Source of the DNA: Variovorax sp. Root411
GTDB lineage: Bacteria > Pseudomonadota > Gammaproteobacteria > Burkholderiales > Burkholderiaceae_C
Direction: 5' to 3'
Length of the DNA stretch: 64,000 nucleotides
NCBI RefSeq assembly: GCF_001425205.1
Contig: NZ_LMDW01000019.1
Coordinates: 144,686 to 208,685 of the forward strand
The notes under the pieces were generated by a model. That model did not search any database. It had not been told where the DNA came from and saw only the letters and a list, made by a program, of their open reading frames with translations. The translations under genes were made by a program, and so were the position numbers. Below are positions 18,172 to 25,408 of this stretch, in pieces; positions within the stretch are counted from its first letter, which is position 1; every line of letters begins with the position of its first letter.

Positions 18172-18364
18172 GGGAAAGCTCCAGAAGTTGAAACCGGTGC
18201 CGCATGCAGACGGCGCGGCACGATCGTTGTCGTTGCTTTGGGTGCGGGCGCGGTGTGCATGGAAAGAATTGGGGGTTGGGAAAGCGGATTCCCGATAATG
18301 GGCCGGATTGTAGGCGTGGCAGGCCCGCACGCGCCGCAGGACAAGGCCGCAAGAACCCAAGACC

Positions 18365-19186
18365 ATGCACACACGCACCGTTTTCTTCATATCGGACGGC
18401 ACCGGCATCACGGCCGAAACATTCGGCAACGCTGTCCTCGCCCAGTTCGAGATGAAGCCGCGCCATGTGCGGCTGCCCTTCACCGACACCGTCGACAAGG
18501 CCCACCAGGCGGTGCGCCAGATCAACCACACGGCGGAAGTTGAAGGGGTCCGCCCCATCGTCTTCACCACGCTCGCCAACATGGACGTGCTGGAAGTGAT
18601 CGAAACCGGCTGCAAGGGCATGCTGCTCGACATGTTCGGCACCTTCGTGCGGCCCCTGGAAATCGAACTGGCCGTGAAGTCGAACCACCGCATCGGCCGC
18701 TTCAGCGACGTCAGCAAGAGCAAGGAATACAACGCCCGCATCGCGGCCATCGACTTCAGCCTGGCGCACGACGACGGCCAGAGCAACCGCGACCTGCAGG
18801 GCGCCGACGTGATCCTGGTCGGCGTGAGCCGCAGCGGCAAGACGCCCACCTCGCTCTACCTGGCAATGCAGCATGGCCTCAAGGCCGCCAACTACCCGCT
18901 GATTCCGGAGGATTTCGACCGCCGCCAGCTGCCGCCGGCCCTGATGCCGCACCGCAAGAAGATCTTCGGCCTGACGATCCAGCCCGAGCGCTTGAGCGAG
19001 ATCCGCAACGAGCGGCGCCCCGATTCGCGCTATGCCAGCCTGGAGAACTGCCGCCACGAGGTGAGCGAGGCCGAGGCGATGATGCGACGCGCCGGCATCC
19101 GCTGGCTCTCGACCACCACCAAGTCGATCGAGGAGATCGCGACGACGATCCTGCAGGAACTGCGGCCGGAGCGGCTGAACTACTGA
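18365..19186 (+). CDS. ppsR: PEP synthase regulatory kinase/phosphorylase PpsR
   Basis: A 273-residue DUF299 protein that inactivates PEP synthase by ADP-dependent phosphorylation of a threonine near the active histidine and reverses it by phosphorolysis. It opens RTVFFISDGTGITAETFGNA and has the P-loop GVSRSGKTPTS. It is divergent from its target ppsA with a 193-base gap, the common arrangement. Ends at a bidirectional terminator shared with ahpF. Confidence 0.95.
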   Translation: MHTRTVFFISDGTGITAETFGNAVLAQFEMKPRHVRLPFTDTVDKAHQAVRQINHTAEVEGVRPIVFTTLANMDVLEVIETGCKGMLLDMFGTFVRPLEIELAVKSNHRIGRFSDVSKSKEYNARIAAIDFSLAHDDGQSNRDLQGADVILVGVSRSGKTPTSLYLAMQHGLKAANYPLIPEDFDRRQLPPALMPHRKKIFGLTIQPERLSEIRNERRPDSRYASLENCRHEVSEAEAMMRRAGIRWLSTTTKSIEEIATTILQELRPERLNY

Positions 19187-19196
19187 GGCTTCAAAG

Positions 19197-19229
19197 AAAA
19201 GGGGCCATCGACTTGCGATGGCCCCTTCT
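19197..19229. terminator. Bidirectional terminator between ppsR and ahpF
   Basis: GGGGCCATCG pairs with CGATGGCCCC over a five-base loop (19201-19225). Plus-strand readout ends TTCTT, minus-strand readout ends TTTTCTTT, so it can stop both convergent genes. Confidence 0.85.
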
Positions 19230-19245
19230 TGCATCGGGCAGCCGG

Positions 19246-20802
19246 TCAGGCGGGCGCCGAAGTGCGGATCAGGTGGTCGAACGCGCCGAGCGCCGCCTTC
19301 GCGCCGTCGCCGGCCGCGATGATGATCTGCTTGAACGGCACGGTCGTCACATCGCCTGCCGCGAACACGCCGGGCACCGAGGTCTGGCCGCGCGCGTCGA
19401 CGAGGATCTCGCCGTGCTTCGACAGCTCGACCGTGCCCTTGAGCCAGTCGGTGTTGGGCACGAGGCCGATCTGGATGAACACGCCTTCAAGCTCGACCTT
19501 CTTCAGCTCGCCTGTCGCACGGTCCTTGTAGACCAAGCCGTTGACCTTCTGATCGCCGGTGATCTCGGTGGTCTGTGCGTTGGTGAAGATGTCGACGTTC
19601 TTCAGGCTCTGGAGCTTGCGCTGCAGCACGGCGTCGGCGCGCAGGGCCGTGTCGAACTCGATCAGCGTGACGTGGCCCACGATGCCGGCCAGGTCGATCG
19701 CCGCTTCGACGCCCGAGTTGCCGCCGCCGATCACCGCGACGCGCTTGCCCTTGAACAGCGGGCCGTCGCAGTGCGGGCAATAGGCCACACCCTTGTTCTT
19801 GAACTCGTGCTCGCCAGGCACGTTGATGTTGCGCCAACGCGCGCCGGTCGAGATGATGACCGACTTGCTCTTGAGCGAGGCGCCGCTTTCGAGCTGCACT
19901 TCGATCAGGCCGTTGCCGGGCACCAGCGCCTTGGCACGCTGCAGATTCATGATGTCGACGTCGTAGTCGCGCACATGTTCCTCGAGCGCATGCGCGAACT
20001 TCGGTCCTTCGGTTTCCTTGATCGAGATGAAGTTCTCGATGCCCAGCGTGTCGAGCACCTGGCCGCCGAAGCGCTCCGAGGCGACGCCGGTGCGGATGCC
20101 CTTGCGTGCCGCGTACACGGCCGCAGCGGCGCCGGCAGGGCCGCCGCCGACGATCAGCACGTCGAACGGATCCTTGGCGGCAATCTTCTCTGCTTCGCGT
20201 TCGACACCGCTGGTGTCGATCTTGGCGAGGATTTCTTCCAGGCTCATGCGGCCCTGGCCGAACTCGGTGCCGTTCAGGAACACAGTCGGCACGGCCATCA
20301 CCTGGCGTTCCTTGACTTCTTCCTGGAAGGTGCCGCCTTCGATCATGGTGGTGCGGATGCGCGGGTTCTGCACTGCCATCAGGTTCAGCGCCTGGACCAC
20401 GTCGGGGCAGTTGTGGCAGGTGAGCGAGACGTAGATCTCGAATTCGAAATCGCCGTCGAGCGCCTTGATCTGGTCGAGCACGGCCTGCTCGACCTTCGGG
20501 GGGTAGCCGCCGATCTGCAGCAGCGCAAGGATCAGCGACGTGAATTCATGGCCCATCGGCAGGCCGGCAAAACGCGGGCCGTGGTTCTCGCTCGGGCGAT
20601 TGATCGAGAACGAGGGCTTGCGGTGGTTGTCGTCGCGGCTTTCGGTCAGCTTGACCAGCGGCGAGACTTCCTGGACGTCCTTCAGCAGCGACAACACTTC
20701 GCCCGAGGCCTTACTGTCGTCGAGCGAAGCGACGATCTCGATCGGCTGCGTGGCGCGTTCGAGGTAACTCTTCAATTGAGCTTTGGTGCTGGCGTCGAGC
20801 AT
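19246..20802 (-). CDS. ahpF: Alkyl hydroperoxide reductase subunit F
   Basis: A 518-residue flavoprotein disulfide reductase that passes electrons from NADH to AhpC. An N-terminal double thioredoxin fold carries the CHNC pair (C129, C132); then come the FAD motif GGGPAGAAAAVYAA and the second redox pair in CPHCDG. It follows ahpC on the same strand, with a terminator between them, so ahpF is probably made at a lower level by read-through. Confidence 0.97.
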   Translation of the reverse strand: MLDASTKAQLKSYLERATQPIEIVASLDDSKASGEVLSLLKDVQEVSPLVKLTESRDDNHRKPSFSINRPSENHGPRFAGLPMGHEFTSLILALLQIGGYPPKVEQAVLDQIKALDGDFEFEIYVSLTCHNCPDVVQALNLMAVQNPRIRTTMIEGGTFQEEVKERQVMAVPTVFLNGTEFGQGRMSLEEILAKIDTSGVEREAEKIAAKDPFDVLIVGGGPAGAAAAVYAARKGIRTGVASERFGGQVLDTLGIENFISIKETEGPKFAHALEEHVRDYDVDIMNLQRAKALVPGNGLIEVQLESGASLKSKSVIISTGARWRNINVPGEHEFKNKGVAYCPHCDGPLFKGKRVAVIGGGNSGVEAAIDLAGIVGHVTLIEFDTALRADAVLQRKLQSLKNVDIFTNAQTTEITGDQKVNGLVYKDRATGELKKVELEGVFIQIGLVPNTDWLKGTVELSKHGEILVDARGQTSVPGVFAAGDVTTVPFKQIIIAAGDGAKAALGAFDHLIRTSAPA

Positions 20803-20844
20803 GGCGGACTCTCTTTCGATAACTGAAAACTATCAACTGGGAAC

Positions 20845-20876
20845 AAAAAAGCCCGGGGCTTCGTGAGCGCCCGGGC
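20845..20876 (-). terminator. Intrinsic terminator between ahpC and ahpF
   Basis: On the minus strand GCCCGGG and CCCGGGC form a GC stem followed by TTTTTTG. It lies just past the ahpC stop (20892) and before the ahpF start (20802), setting a likely ratio of AhpC to AhpF. Confidence 0.85.
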
Positions 20877-20891
20877 TTTCGCGCGGGGCGC

Positions 20892-21455
20892 TTAGATCTT
20901 GCCGACGAGGTCGAACGACGGAGCGATGGTCTTGTCGCCATCATTCCACTTGGCCGGGCAGACTTCGTTCGGGTGGGCGGCGGTGTAGACCGCTGCCTTG
21001 AGCTTGCGCAGGGTTTCCTTCACGTCGCGGGCGATTTCGTTGGAATGCACTTCGGCGGTCTTGATGATGCCGTCGGGATTGATCACGAAGGTGCCGCGCA
21101 GTGCCAAGCCTTCTTCCGGGATGTGCACGCCGAAAGCGTTGGTCAGCGTGTGGGTCGGGTCGCCCACCAGAGGGAACTTCGCCTTGCCGACGGCCGGCGA
21201 CGTGTCGTGCCAGACCTTGTGCGAGAAGTGCGTGTCGGTGGTCACGATGTAGACCTCGGCACCCAGCTTCTGGAACTCGGGGTAGTTGTCGGCCGCGTCT
21301 TCGACTTCGGTCGGGCAGTTGAAGGTGAAGGCCGCGGGCATGAAGATCAGCACGGACCACTTGCCCTTGAGCGTCTCGTCGGACACATCGATGAACTTGC
21401 CGTTCAGGTAGGCCTGGGTCTTGAAGGGTTGGACTTGGGTGTTGATCAGGGACAT
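20892..21455 (-). CDS. ahpC: Alkyl hydroperoxide reductase subunit C (2-Cys peroxiredoxin)
   Basis: A 187-residue typical 2-Cys peroxiredoxin that reduces H2O2, alkyl peroxides and peroxynitrite. The peroxidatic cysteine is C47 in FTFNCPTEVED; the resolving cysteine is C166 in NEVCPAKW. The ATG at 21455 (MSLINTQVQPF) has a ribosome site; an in-frame codon ten residues upstream is less likely. A near-perfect OxyR site lies 76-112 bases upstream. Confidence 0.97.
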   Translation of the reverse strand: MSLINTQVQPFKTQAYLNGKFIDVSDETLKGKWSVLIFMPAAFTFNCPTEVEDAADNYPEFQKLGAEVYIVTTDTHFSHKVWHDTSPAVGKAKFPLVGDPTHTLTNAFGVHIPEEGLALRGTFVINPDGIIKTAEVHSNEIARDVKETLRKLKAAVYTAAHPNEVCPAKWNDGDKTIAPSFDLVGKI

Positions 21456-21503
21456 GGTGATTCCTTGGATGCTGCGGGTGGACAAAAATAAGTGCGAGCC
21501 ATG

Positions 21504-21509
21504 AGTATA
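21504..21509 (-). promoter_or_regulatory. -10 box of ahpC
   Basis: TATACT on the minus strand. The OxyR site begins 21 bases upstream, so bound OxyR would cover roughly -34 to -70 from a start near 21497. No good -35 hexamer is seen, as is usual for OxyR-activated promoters. Confidence 0.6.
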
Positions 21510-21530
21510 ACTACCAATTCAGATAATCCC

Positions 21531-21567
21531 ATAGCAATGAACTATCAGAGGCATCGGTGCGGCCTAT
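21531..21567. promoter_or_regulatory. OxyR operator upstream of ahpC
   Basis: Four tetramers lie in the exact OxyR spacing: ATAG-N7-CTAT-N7-ATCG-N7-CTAT, where the motif calls for ATAG-N7-CTAT-N7-ATAG-N7-CTAT. Fifteen of the sixteen defining bases match. It lies between divergent ahpC and bfr; the -10 spacing fits ahpC. Confidence 0.8.
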
Positions 21568-21716
21568 GAAAAACAAGGGCGCCTCGCCATCGCTTGCTGC
21601 TCGAATACGAACGCCTATCACCCTCGTACGCATGCAGACCGGCTGCGCAGGGGAATGCTTGCGCAGGCCCTGTGAGGACCCGGACAATCCCCTCTTTCAG
21701 AACAAGGAAAACGATC

Positions 21717-22193
21717 ATGAAGGGCGACCCCAAGGTCATCGAACATCTGCAGGCGCAGCTCAAGAACGAGCTGACCGCAATCAACCAGTACTTCCTGCAC
21801 TACCGCATGCTCAAGCACTGGGGCCTGGACAAGCTGGCGAAGAAGGAATACGAGGAGTCGATCGGCGAGATGAAGCACGCCGACAAGCTGATGGACCGCA
21901 TCTTCATGCTCGACGGCCTGCCGAACCTGCAGGACCTGGGCAAGCTGAACATCGGCGAAGACGTGCCTGAATTGCTGCGCTGCGACCTCGGCGCCGAGAC
22001 TGGCGCACAGGCCACCATCAAGGACGGCATCGCGCATTGCGAATCGGTGCGCGACTATGTCTCGCGCGACCTGCTGCAAGAAATCCTGGACGACACGGAA
22101 GAACACATCGACTTCCTCGAAACCCAGATCGACCTGATCGACAAGGTCGGGGTGCAGAACTACCTGCAATCGCAAATGGGCGAGCTCGAATAA
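21717..22193 (+). CDS. bfr: Bacterioferritin
   Basis: A 158-residue haem-containing ferritin that oxidises and stores iron in a 24-mer. All expected ligands are present: ferroxidase residues E18, E51 and H54, and the haem-ligand position M52; the later pair EEH follows in DDTEEHIDFL. AAGGAA at 21704 sets the ATG at 21717. It is divergent from ahpC across the OxyR site and next to the iron-uptake block; its release partner Bfd is at 30286. A terminator follows. Confidence 0.97.
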   Translation: MKGDPKVIEHLQAQLKNELTAINQYFLHYRMLKHWGLDKLAKKEYEESIGEMKHADKLMDRIFMLDGLPNLQDLGKLNIGEDVPELLRCDLGAETGAQATIKDGIAHCESVRDYVSRDLLQEILDDTEEHIDFLETQIDLIDKVGVQNYLQSQMGELE

Positions 22194-22218
22194 GCGAAGC
22201 TTTCGCACAAGCCAATCA

Positions 22219-22241
22219 ACGGGACTTCGGTCCCGTTTTTT
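22219..22241 (+). terminator. Intrinsic terminator of bfr
   Basis: ACGGGAC-TTCG-GTCCCGT stem with UUCG loop followed by six T. It is 25 bases past the bfr stop and separates it from the Fur-boxed operon. Confidence 0.92.
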
Positions 22242-22272
22242 ATTGCTTTACGCAACTTAACCCGCCACGAAT

Positions 22273-22291
22273 AACAGTCATTCTCATTTGC
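22273..22291. promoter_or_regulatory. Fur box before the PepSY-DUF2271-ApbE operon
   Basis: Read on the minus strand the site contains ATGAGAATGA and matches 12 of 19 positions of the Fur consensus GATAATGATAATCATTATC by my count. A TAAAAT at 22297-22302 is the likely -10, so Fur would cover the promoter. This predicts repression in iron-rich cells. Confidence 0.6.
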
Positions 22292-22313
22292 ACGGATAAA
22301 ATCCGCGCCTTCG

Positions 22314-22961
22314 ATGATGACTGCCACCCGCCCCGACAACCGCCGACGAGCCTACTGGCTCAAGACCCTGCACGAATGGCATTGGGTGAGCTCGGCGATC
22401 TGCCTGGTCGGCATGATCCTGTTCAGCGTCACGGGCTTCACGCTCAATCACGCGGGGCAGATCGAGGCCCGGCCGGCCGTCACGAAGCTGAGCGGTTCGG
22501 TCGATGAAGCCCTGCGCACGCAACTCGAAAAGCAGTTGCCTGCCGCCAAGGCCCTCAAGGGCAAGGCACCCTTGCCCGCCGAACTGCAGGCCTGGGTACA
22601 GAAGCACTGGGACGTCGGCACCGCGGGCCGCGAGGCCGAGTGGTCGGATGACGAAATCTATCTCTCGCTTCCCCGCCCCGGCGGCGACGCCTGGCTGCGC
22701 CTGAGCCTGGCCGACGGCGAGATCGAATACGAGCGCACCGACCGCGGCTGGCTCTCCTACTTCAACGACCTCCACAAGGGCCGCAACACCGGCGCCGCGT
22801 GGAGCTGGTTCATCGACATCTTCGCGGGTGCCGCGCTGGTCTTCTCGATCACCGGCCTGTTCATTCTCAAGATGCATGCAGGCAACCGGCCTTTCACCTG
22901 GCCGATGGTGGGCATGGGGCTCGTCGTGCCGGTGCTGCTCGCGCTGCTGTTCATTCACTGA
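22314..22961 (+). CDS. PepSY-associated transmembrane protein
   Basis: A 215-residue inner-membrane protein. A first membrane segment (about 25-45) follows the LHEWHW motif with H20 and H23; a periplasmic region of about 100 residues follows; then LHKGRNTG with H154 precedes a second segment (165-186) and a third (198-214). The histidines beside the membrane segments are likely haem or metal ligands, as in PepSY-type ferric reductases such as FpvG. First gene of the operon with DUF2271, DUF4198, apbE and the flavodoxin/FNR reductase. Start could be the second ATG at 22317. Confidence 0.88.
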   Translation: MMTATRPDNRRRAYWLKTLHEWHWVSSAICLVGMILFSVTGFTLNHAGQIEARPAVTKLSGSVDEALRTQLEKQLPAAKALKGKAPLPAELQAWVQKHWDVGTAGREAEWSDDEIYLSLPRPGGDAWLRLSLADGEIEYERTDRGWLSYFNDLHKGRNTGAAWSWFIDIFAGAALVFSITGLFILKMHAGNRPFTWPMVGMGLVVPVLLALLFIH

Positions 22962-22993
22962 TTCATTCATCGATCCAGGAAAAGAGGTTTCCC

Positions 22994-23527
22994 GTGCACG
23001 TTCGCTATTCACTCGCGCCGCTGGCCATGTCGGCGCTGTTCGCCGCCCCGGCCTTCGCGTCGGGGCTGGCCGTCAACATCGAGATCCCGCGGCTGAACGT
23101 GTCCGAGTACCACCGCCCCTACGTGGCGACCTGGATCGAGCGCGCCGACAACACCGTTGCCGGTACGCTGGCCGTCTGGTACGACGTGCGCACCAAGACC
23201 AACAACCCCGAGGGCGAAGGCACGAAATGGTTGAAGGACATGCGCCAGTGGTGGCGCCGCGGCGGCCGCGAACTCGCGGTGCCAATCGATGGCGTAACGG
23301 GCGCGACCAAGCCGGCCGGCAAGCATCAGCTGAGCTTCACCGAGGGCACGGCACCCATGCCCAAGCTCGCGCCGGGCGCCTACAAGCTCGTGGTGGAAGC
23401 CGCACGCGAAGTCGGCGGACGCGAGGTCGTGAGCATTCCCTTCCAGTGGCCCCCCACGGCAGCGGCGCAGCCGACCGCCACGGGCAAGGAAGAGCTCGGC
23501 GACATCAAGCTCGAACTCAAGCCCTGA
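22994..23527 (+). CDS. DUF2271 periplasmic protein with ApbE flavinylation motif
   Basis: A 177-residue exported protein: signal peptide to about residue 23 (cut after AFASG-type site). Start is GTG at 22994 with AGAGG six bases before it. The body has WYDVRTKTNNPEGEGTKWL, then DGVTGAT at residues 99-105. This fits the Dxx(S/T)GAT motif at which ApbE attaches FMN to the last threonine (T105). With apbE two genes downstream, it is probably a covalent flavoprotein of the periplasm. Role inferred: electron carrier or ferric-siderophore reductase. DUF2271 itself has no proven function known to me. Confidence 0.85.
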   Translation: MHVRYSLAPLAMSALFAAPAFASGLAVNIEIPRLNVSEYHRPYVATWIERADNTVAGTLAVWYDVRTKTNNPEGEGTKWLKDMRQWWRRGGRELAVPIDGVTGATKPAGKHQLSFTEGTAPMPKLAPGAYKLVVEAAREVGGREVVSIPFQWPPTAAAQPTATGKEELGDIKLELKP

Positions 23528-23576
23528 CCGCCCCCCCTTTTACCTCCTTACCGCCAGCTCATATCAAGGAACTGCC

Positions 23577-24386
23577 ATGACCCGCTTCACACTGCGCGCC
23601 GCCTCCCTCGCCATTGCCCTGTCGGCTGCCGCCTCGCTTGCCCAGGCGCACAATGCCTGGCTGCTGCCCTCGTCCACCGTGTTCTCCAAGGCTGACACCG
23701 TGACCGTCGATGCCGCGGTGTCGAACGACCTGTTTGTCGCGAACCACGCGCCGCTGCGGCTCGACGGCCTGCAGATCACCGCGCCCGACGGCAGCACCGT
23801 CAAGCCCGAGACCGAAGCCAAGCTCAAGCTGCGCAACGTGTTCGACGTGAGCGTGGCGCAACCGGGCACCTACCGCATCGCGGTGATCAACGCCGGCGCC
23901 TTCGCAAGCTGGAAGGACAAAGCCACAGGCCAGGCCAAGCGCGCACGCGGCACGGCCGAAACCATCGGCAAGGAGATCCCGGCCGATGCACAGGAGGTGA
24001 CGATCACCCAATCGTCCGGCCGCATCGAGACCTTCGTGACCGTCGGCAAGCCTTCGGCGCTCAAGCCGGTCGGCCAGGGGCTGGAACTGATCTCCACCGG
24101 CAGCCCGACCGACCTGGTCAAGGGCGAGAAGGCCACCTTCACGCTGAACCTCGACGGCCAGCCCGCCAAAGGCCTCGAAGTGACCGTGACGGCAGGCAAC
24201 ACCCAGTACCGCGACAAGCTCGAGGAAATCAAGCTCAAGACCGACGACAAGGGCCAGTTCAGCGTGACCTGGCCCGCCGCCGGGATGTACTGGCTCGACG
24301 CCAGCACCAAGGACACCAAGACCACGGTGCCGCAAGCCAAGGAACGCCGCCTGAGCTACGCAGCGACCCTTGAAGTGATGCCCTGA
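23577..24386 (+). CDS. DUF4198 periplasmic protein
   Basis: A 269-residue exported protein with signal peptide ending ASLAQAHNAW, so the mature protein starts near His25. DUF4198 proteins are beta-sandwich modules; this one has HNAWLLPSSTVFSKADTV at the mature start and a C-terminal Ig-like half with LDGQPAKGLEVTV and AAGMYWLDA. The N-terminal histidine after cleavage recalls copper or iron binding in related periplasmic proteins, but that is inference. It lies between DUF2271 and apbE with a 17-base gap to apbE. Confidence 0.87.
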   Translation: MTRFTLRAASLAIALSAAASLAQAHNAWLLPSSTVFSKADTVTVDAAVSNDLFVANHAPLRLDGLQITAPDGSTVKPETEAKLKLRNVFDVSVAQPGTYRIAVINAGAFASWKDKATGQAKRARGTAETIGKEIPADAQEVTITQSSGRIETFVTVGKPSALKPVGQGLELISTGSPTDLVKGEKATFTLNLDGQPAKGLEVTVTAGNTQYRDKLEEIKLKTDDKGQFSVTWPAAGMYWLDASTKDTKTTVPQAKERRLSYAATLEVMP

Positions 24387-24403
24387 CGCGGCAGCCGACC
24401 ACC

Positions 24404-25408
24404 TTGGGCCTTTCGTTCAGCACCTGGCGCGCCGGCGGCTACGCCAACGCGGCCGTCCCCCGCGCCGCCGATCCCGCCACGCTCCAGCAGTCGGGCGGGC
24501 AGACCATGGGCACCACCTGGTCGCTGCGCTTCGACAATCCGCGGATGCTGCCGTTGGCGGAGGTTCGTGCGGCGGTCGAGTCGGCGCTTGGCCGCGTGGT
24601 CACGCAGATGAGCAACTGGGAGCCGGACTCCGACATCAGCCGGTTCAACCGGGCGCCAGCCGGGTCACGCCACGTGCTGCCCGCGGAGTTCGCCGAAGTG
24701 ATGCGCTGCGCGGACCGATGGGCAACGGCCAGCGGTGGCGCGATCGATCCGACGATCGGTCCGCTGGTCGCCTGCTGGGGCTTCGGCCCTGAAGCACACG
24801 AAGGCGGCCTGCCTTCTGCGCAGGTCCTGGCCGATGCGCGTGCGCGCGTCGGCTGGCCGCGGCTGGCGTTCGATGCGGCTGATGGCTCGCTGCTGCAACC
24901 GGGTGGCGTTGCGCTCGATCTTTCGGGTATCGCCAAGGGCTTCGCGGTCGACTGTGGCGTCGAAGCCTTGCGCGCGCTCGGCATTACGGACCTTCTCCTT
25001 GAAGTCGGCGGCGAACTGCGAGGCATCGGGCGACGCCCCGGTGGCCAGCCTTGGCAGGTGCTCGTCGACGGCGACCCGGCCGTAGCGCAGCGCGTGGCGC
25101 TTGCCGACATGGCGATCGCCACTTCGGGCGATCGATGGCACCGCCGCACGCATCAGGGGCGCAACTGGTCGCACACCATCGATCCGCGCACCGGTGAGCC
25201 GGCCGCCCATGCATTGGCCAGCGTCACCGTGCTGCACACCGAATGCATGCAGGCCGACGCGCTGGCCACCCTGCTGACGGTACTGGGGCCGGACGAAGGA
25301 TTTGACTTCGCGCAGCGGCACGACATTGCCGCGCTGCTCGTAAGCCATGGCGACGCATCGCCTGCGGTGCGGGCTACGCGCGCGTGGCCCACACCGGCCG
25401 GGGCATGA
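24404..25408 (+). CDS. apbE: FAD:protein FMN transferase (ApbE)
   Basis: A 334-residue flavin transferase that moves FMN from FAD to a threonine of target proteins. Seen in order: TMGTTW, SNWEPDSDISRFN, GGAIDPTIGPLV, DLSGIAKGFAVD, EVGGELRGIG, HTIDPRTGEP and the Mg-binding aspartate in MQADALATLL. The start is TTG at 24404, since the frame is closed at 24371. Unlike most Gram-negative ApbE it shows no signal peptide or lipobox, odd because its likely substrate is exported. Overlaps the next gene by four bases. Confidence 0.92.
   Translation: MGLSFSTWRAGGYANAAVPRAADPATLQQSGGQTMGTTWSLRFDNPRMLPLAEVRAAVESALGRVVTQMSNWEPDSDISRFNRAPAGSRHVLPAEFAEVMRCADRWATASGGAIDPTIGPLVACWGFGPEAHEGGLPSAQVLADARARVGWPRLAFDAADGSLLQPGGVALDLSGIAKGFAVDCGVEALRALGITDLLLEVGGELRGIGRRPGGQPWQVLVDGDPAVAQRVALADMAIATSGDRWHRRTHQGRNWSHTIDPRTGEPAAHALASVTVLHTECMQADALATLLTVLGPDEGFDFAQRHDIAALLVSHGDASPAVRATRAWPTPAGA

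Noticed and set aside
18172..18849. N-terminal extension of ppsA to a 1023-residue frame
   Set aside because: The extra part is antisense to ppsR; the ATG at 18171 gives the normal PpsA start and length.
22994..23527. Start of DUF2271 at the upstream in-frame codon 22799
   Set aside because: That stretch is inside the PepSY gene; GTG 22994 has a ribosome site and opens a clear signal peptide.
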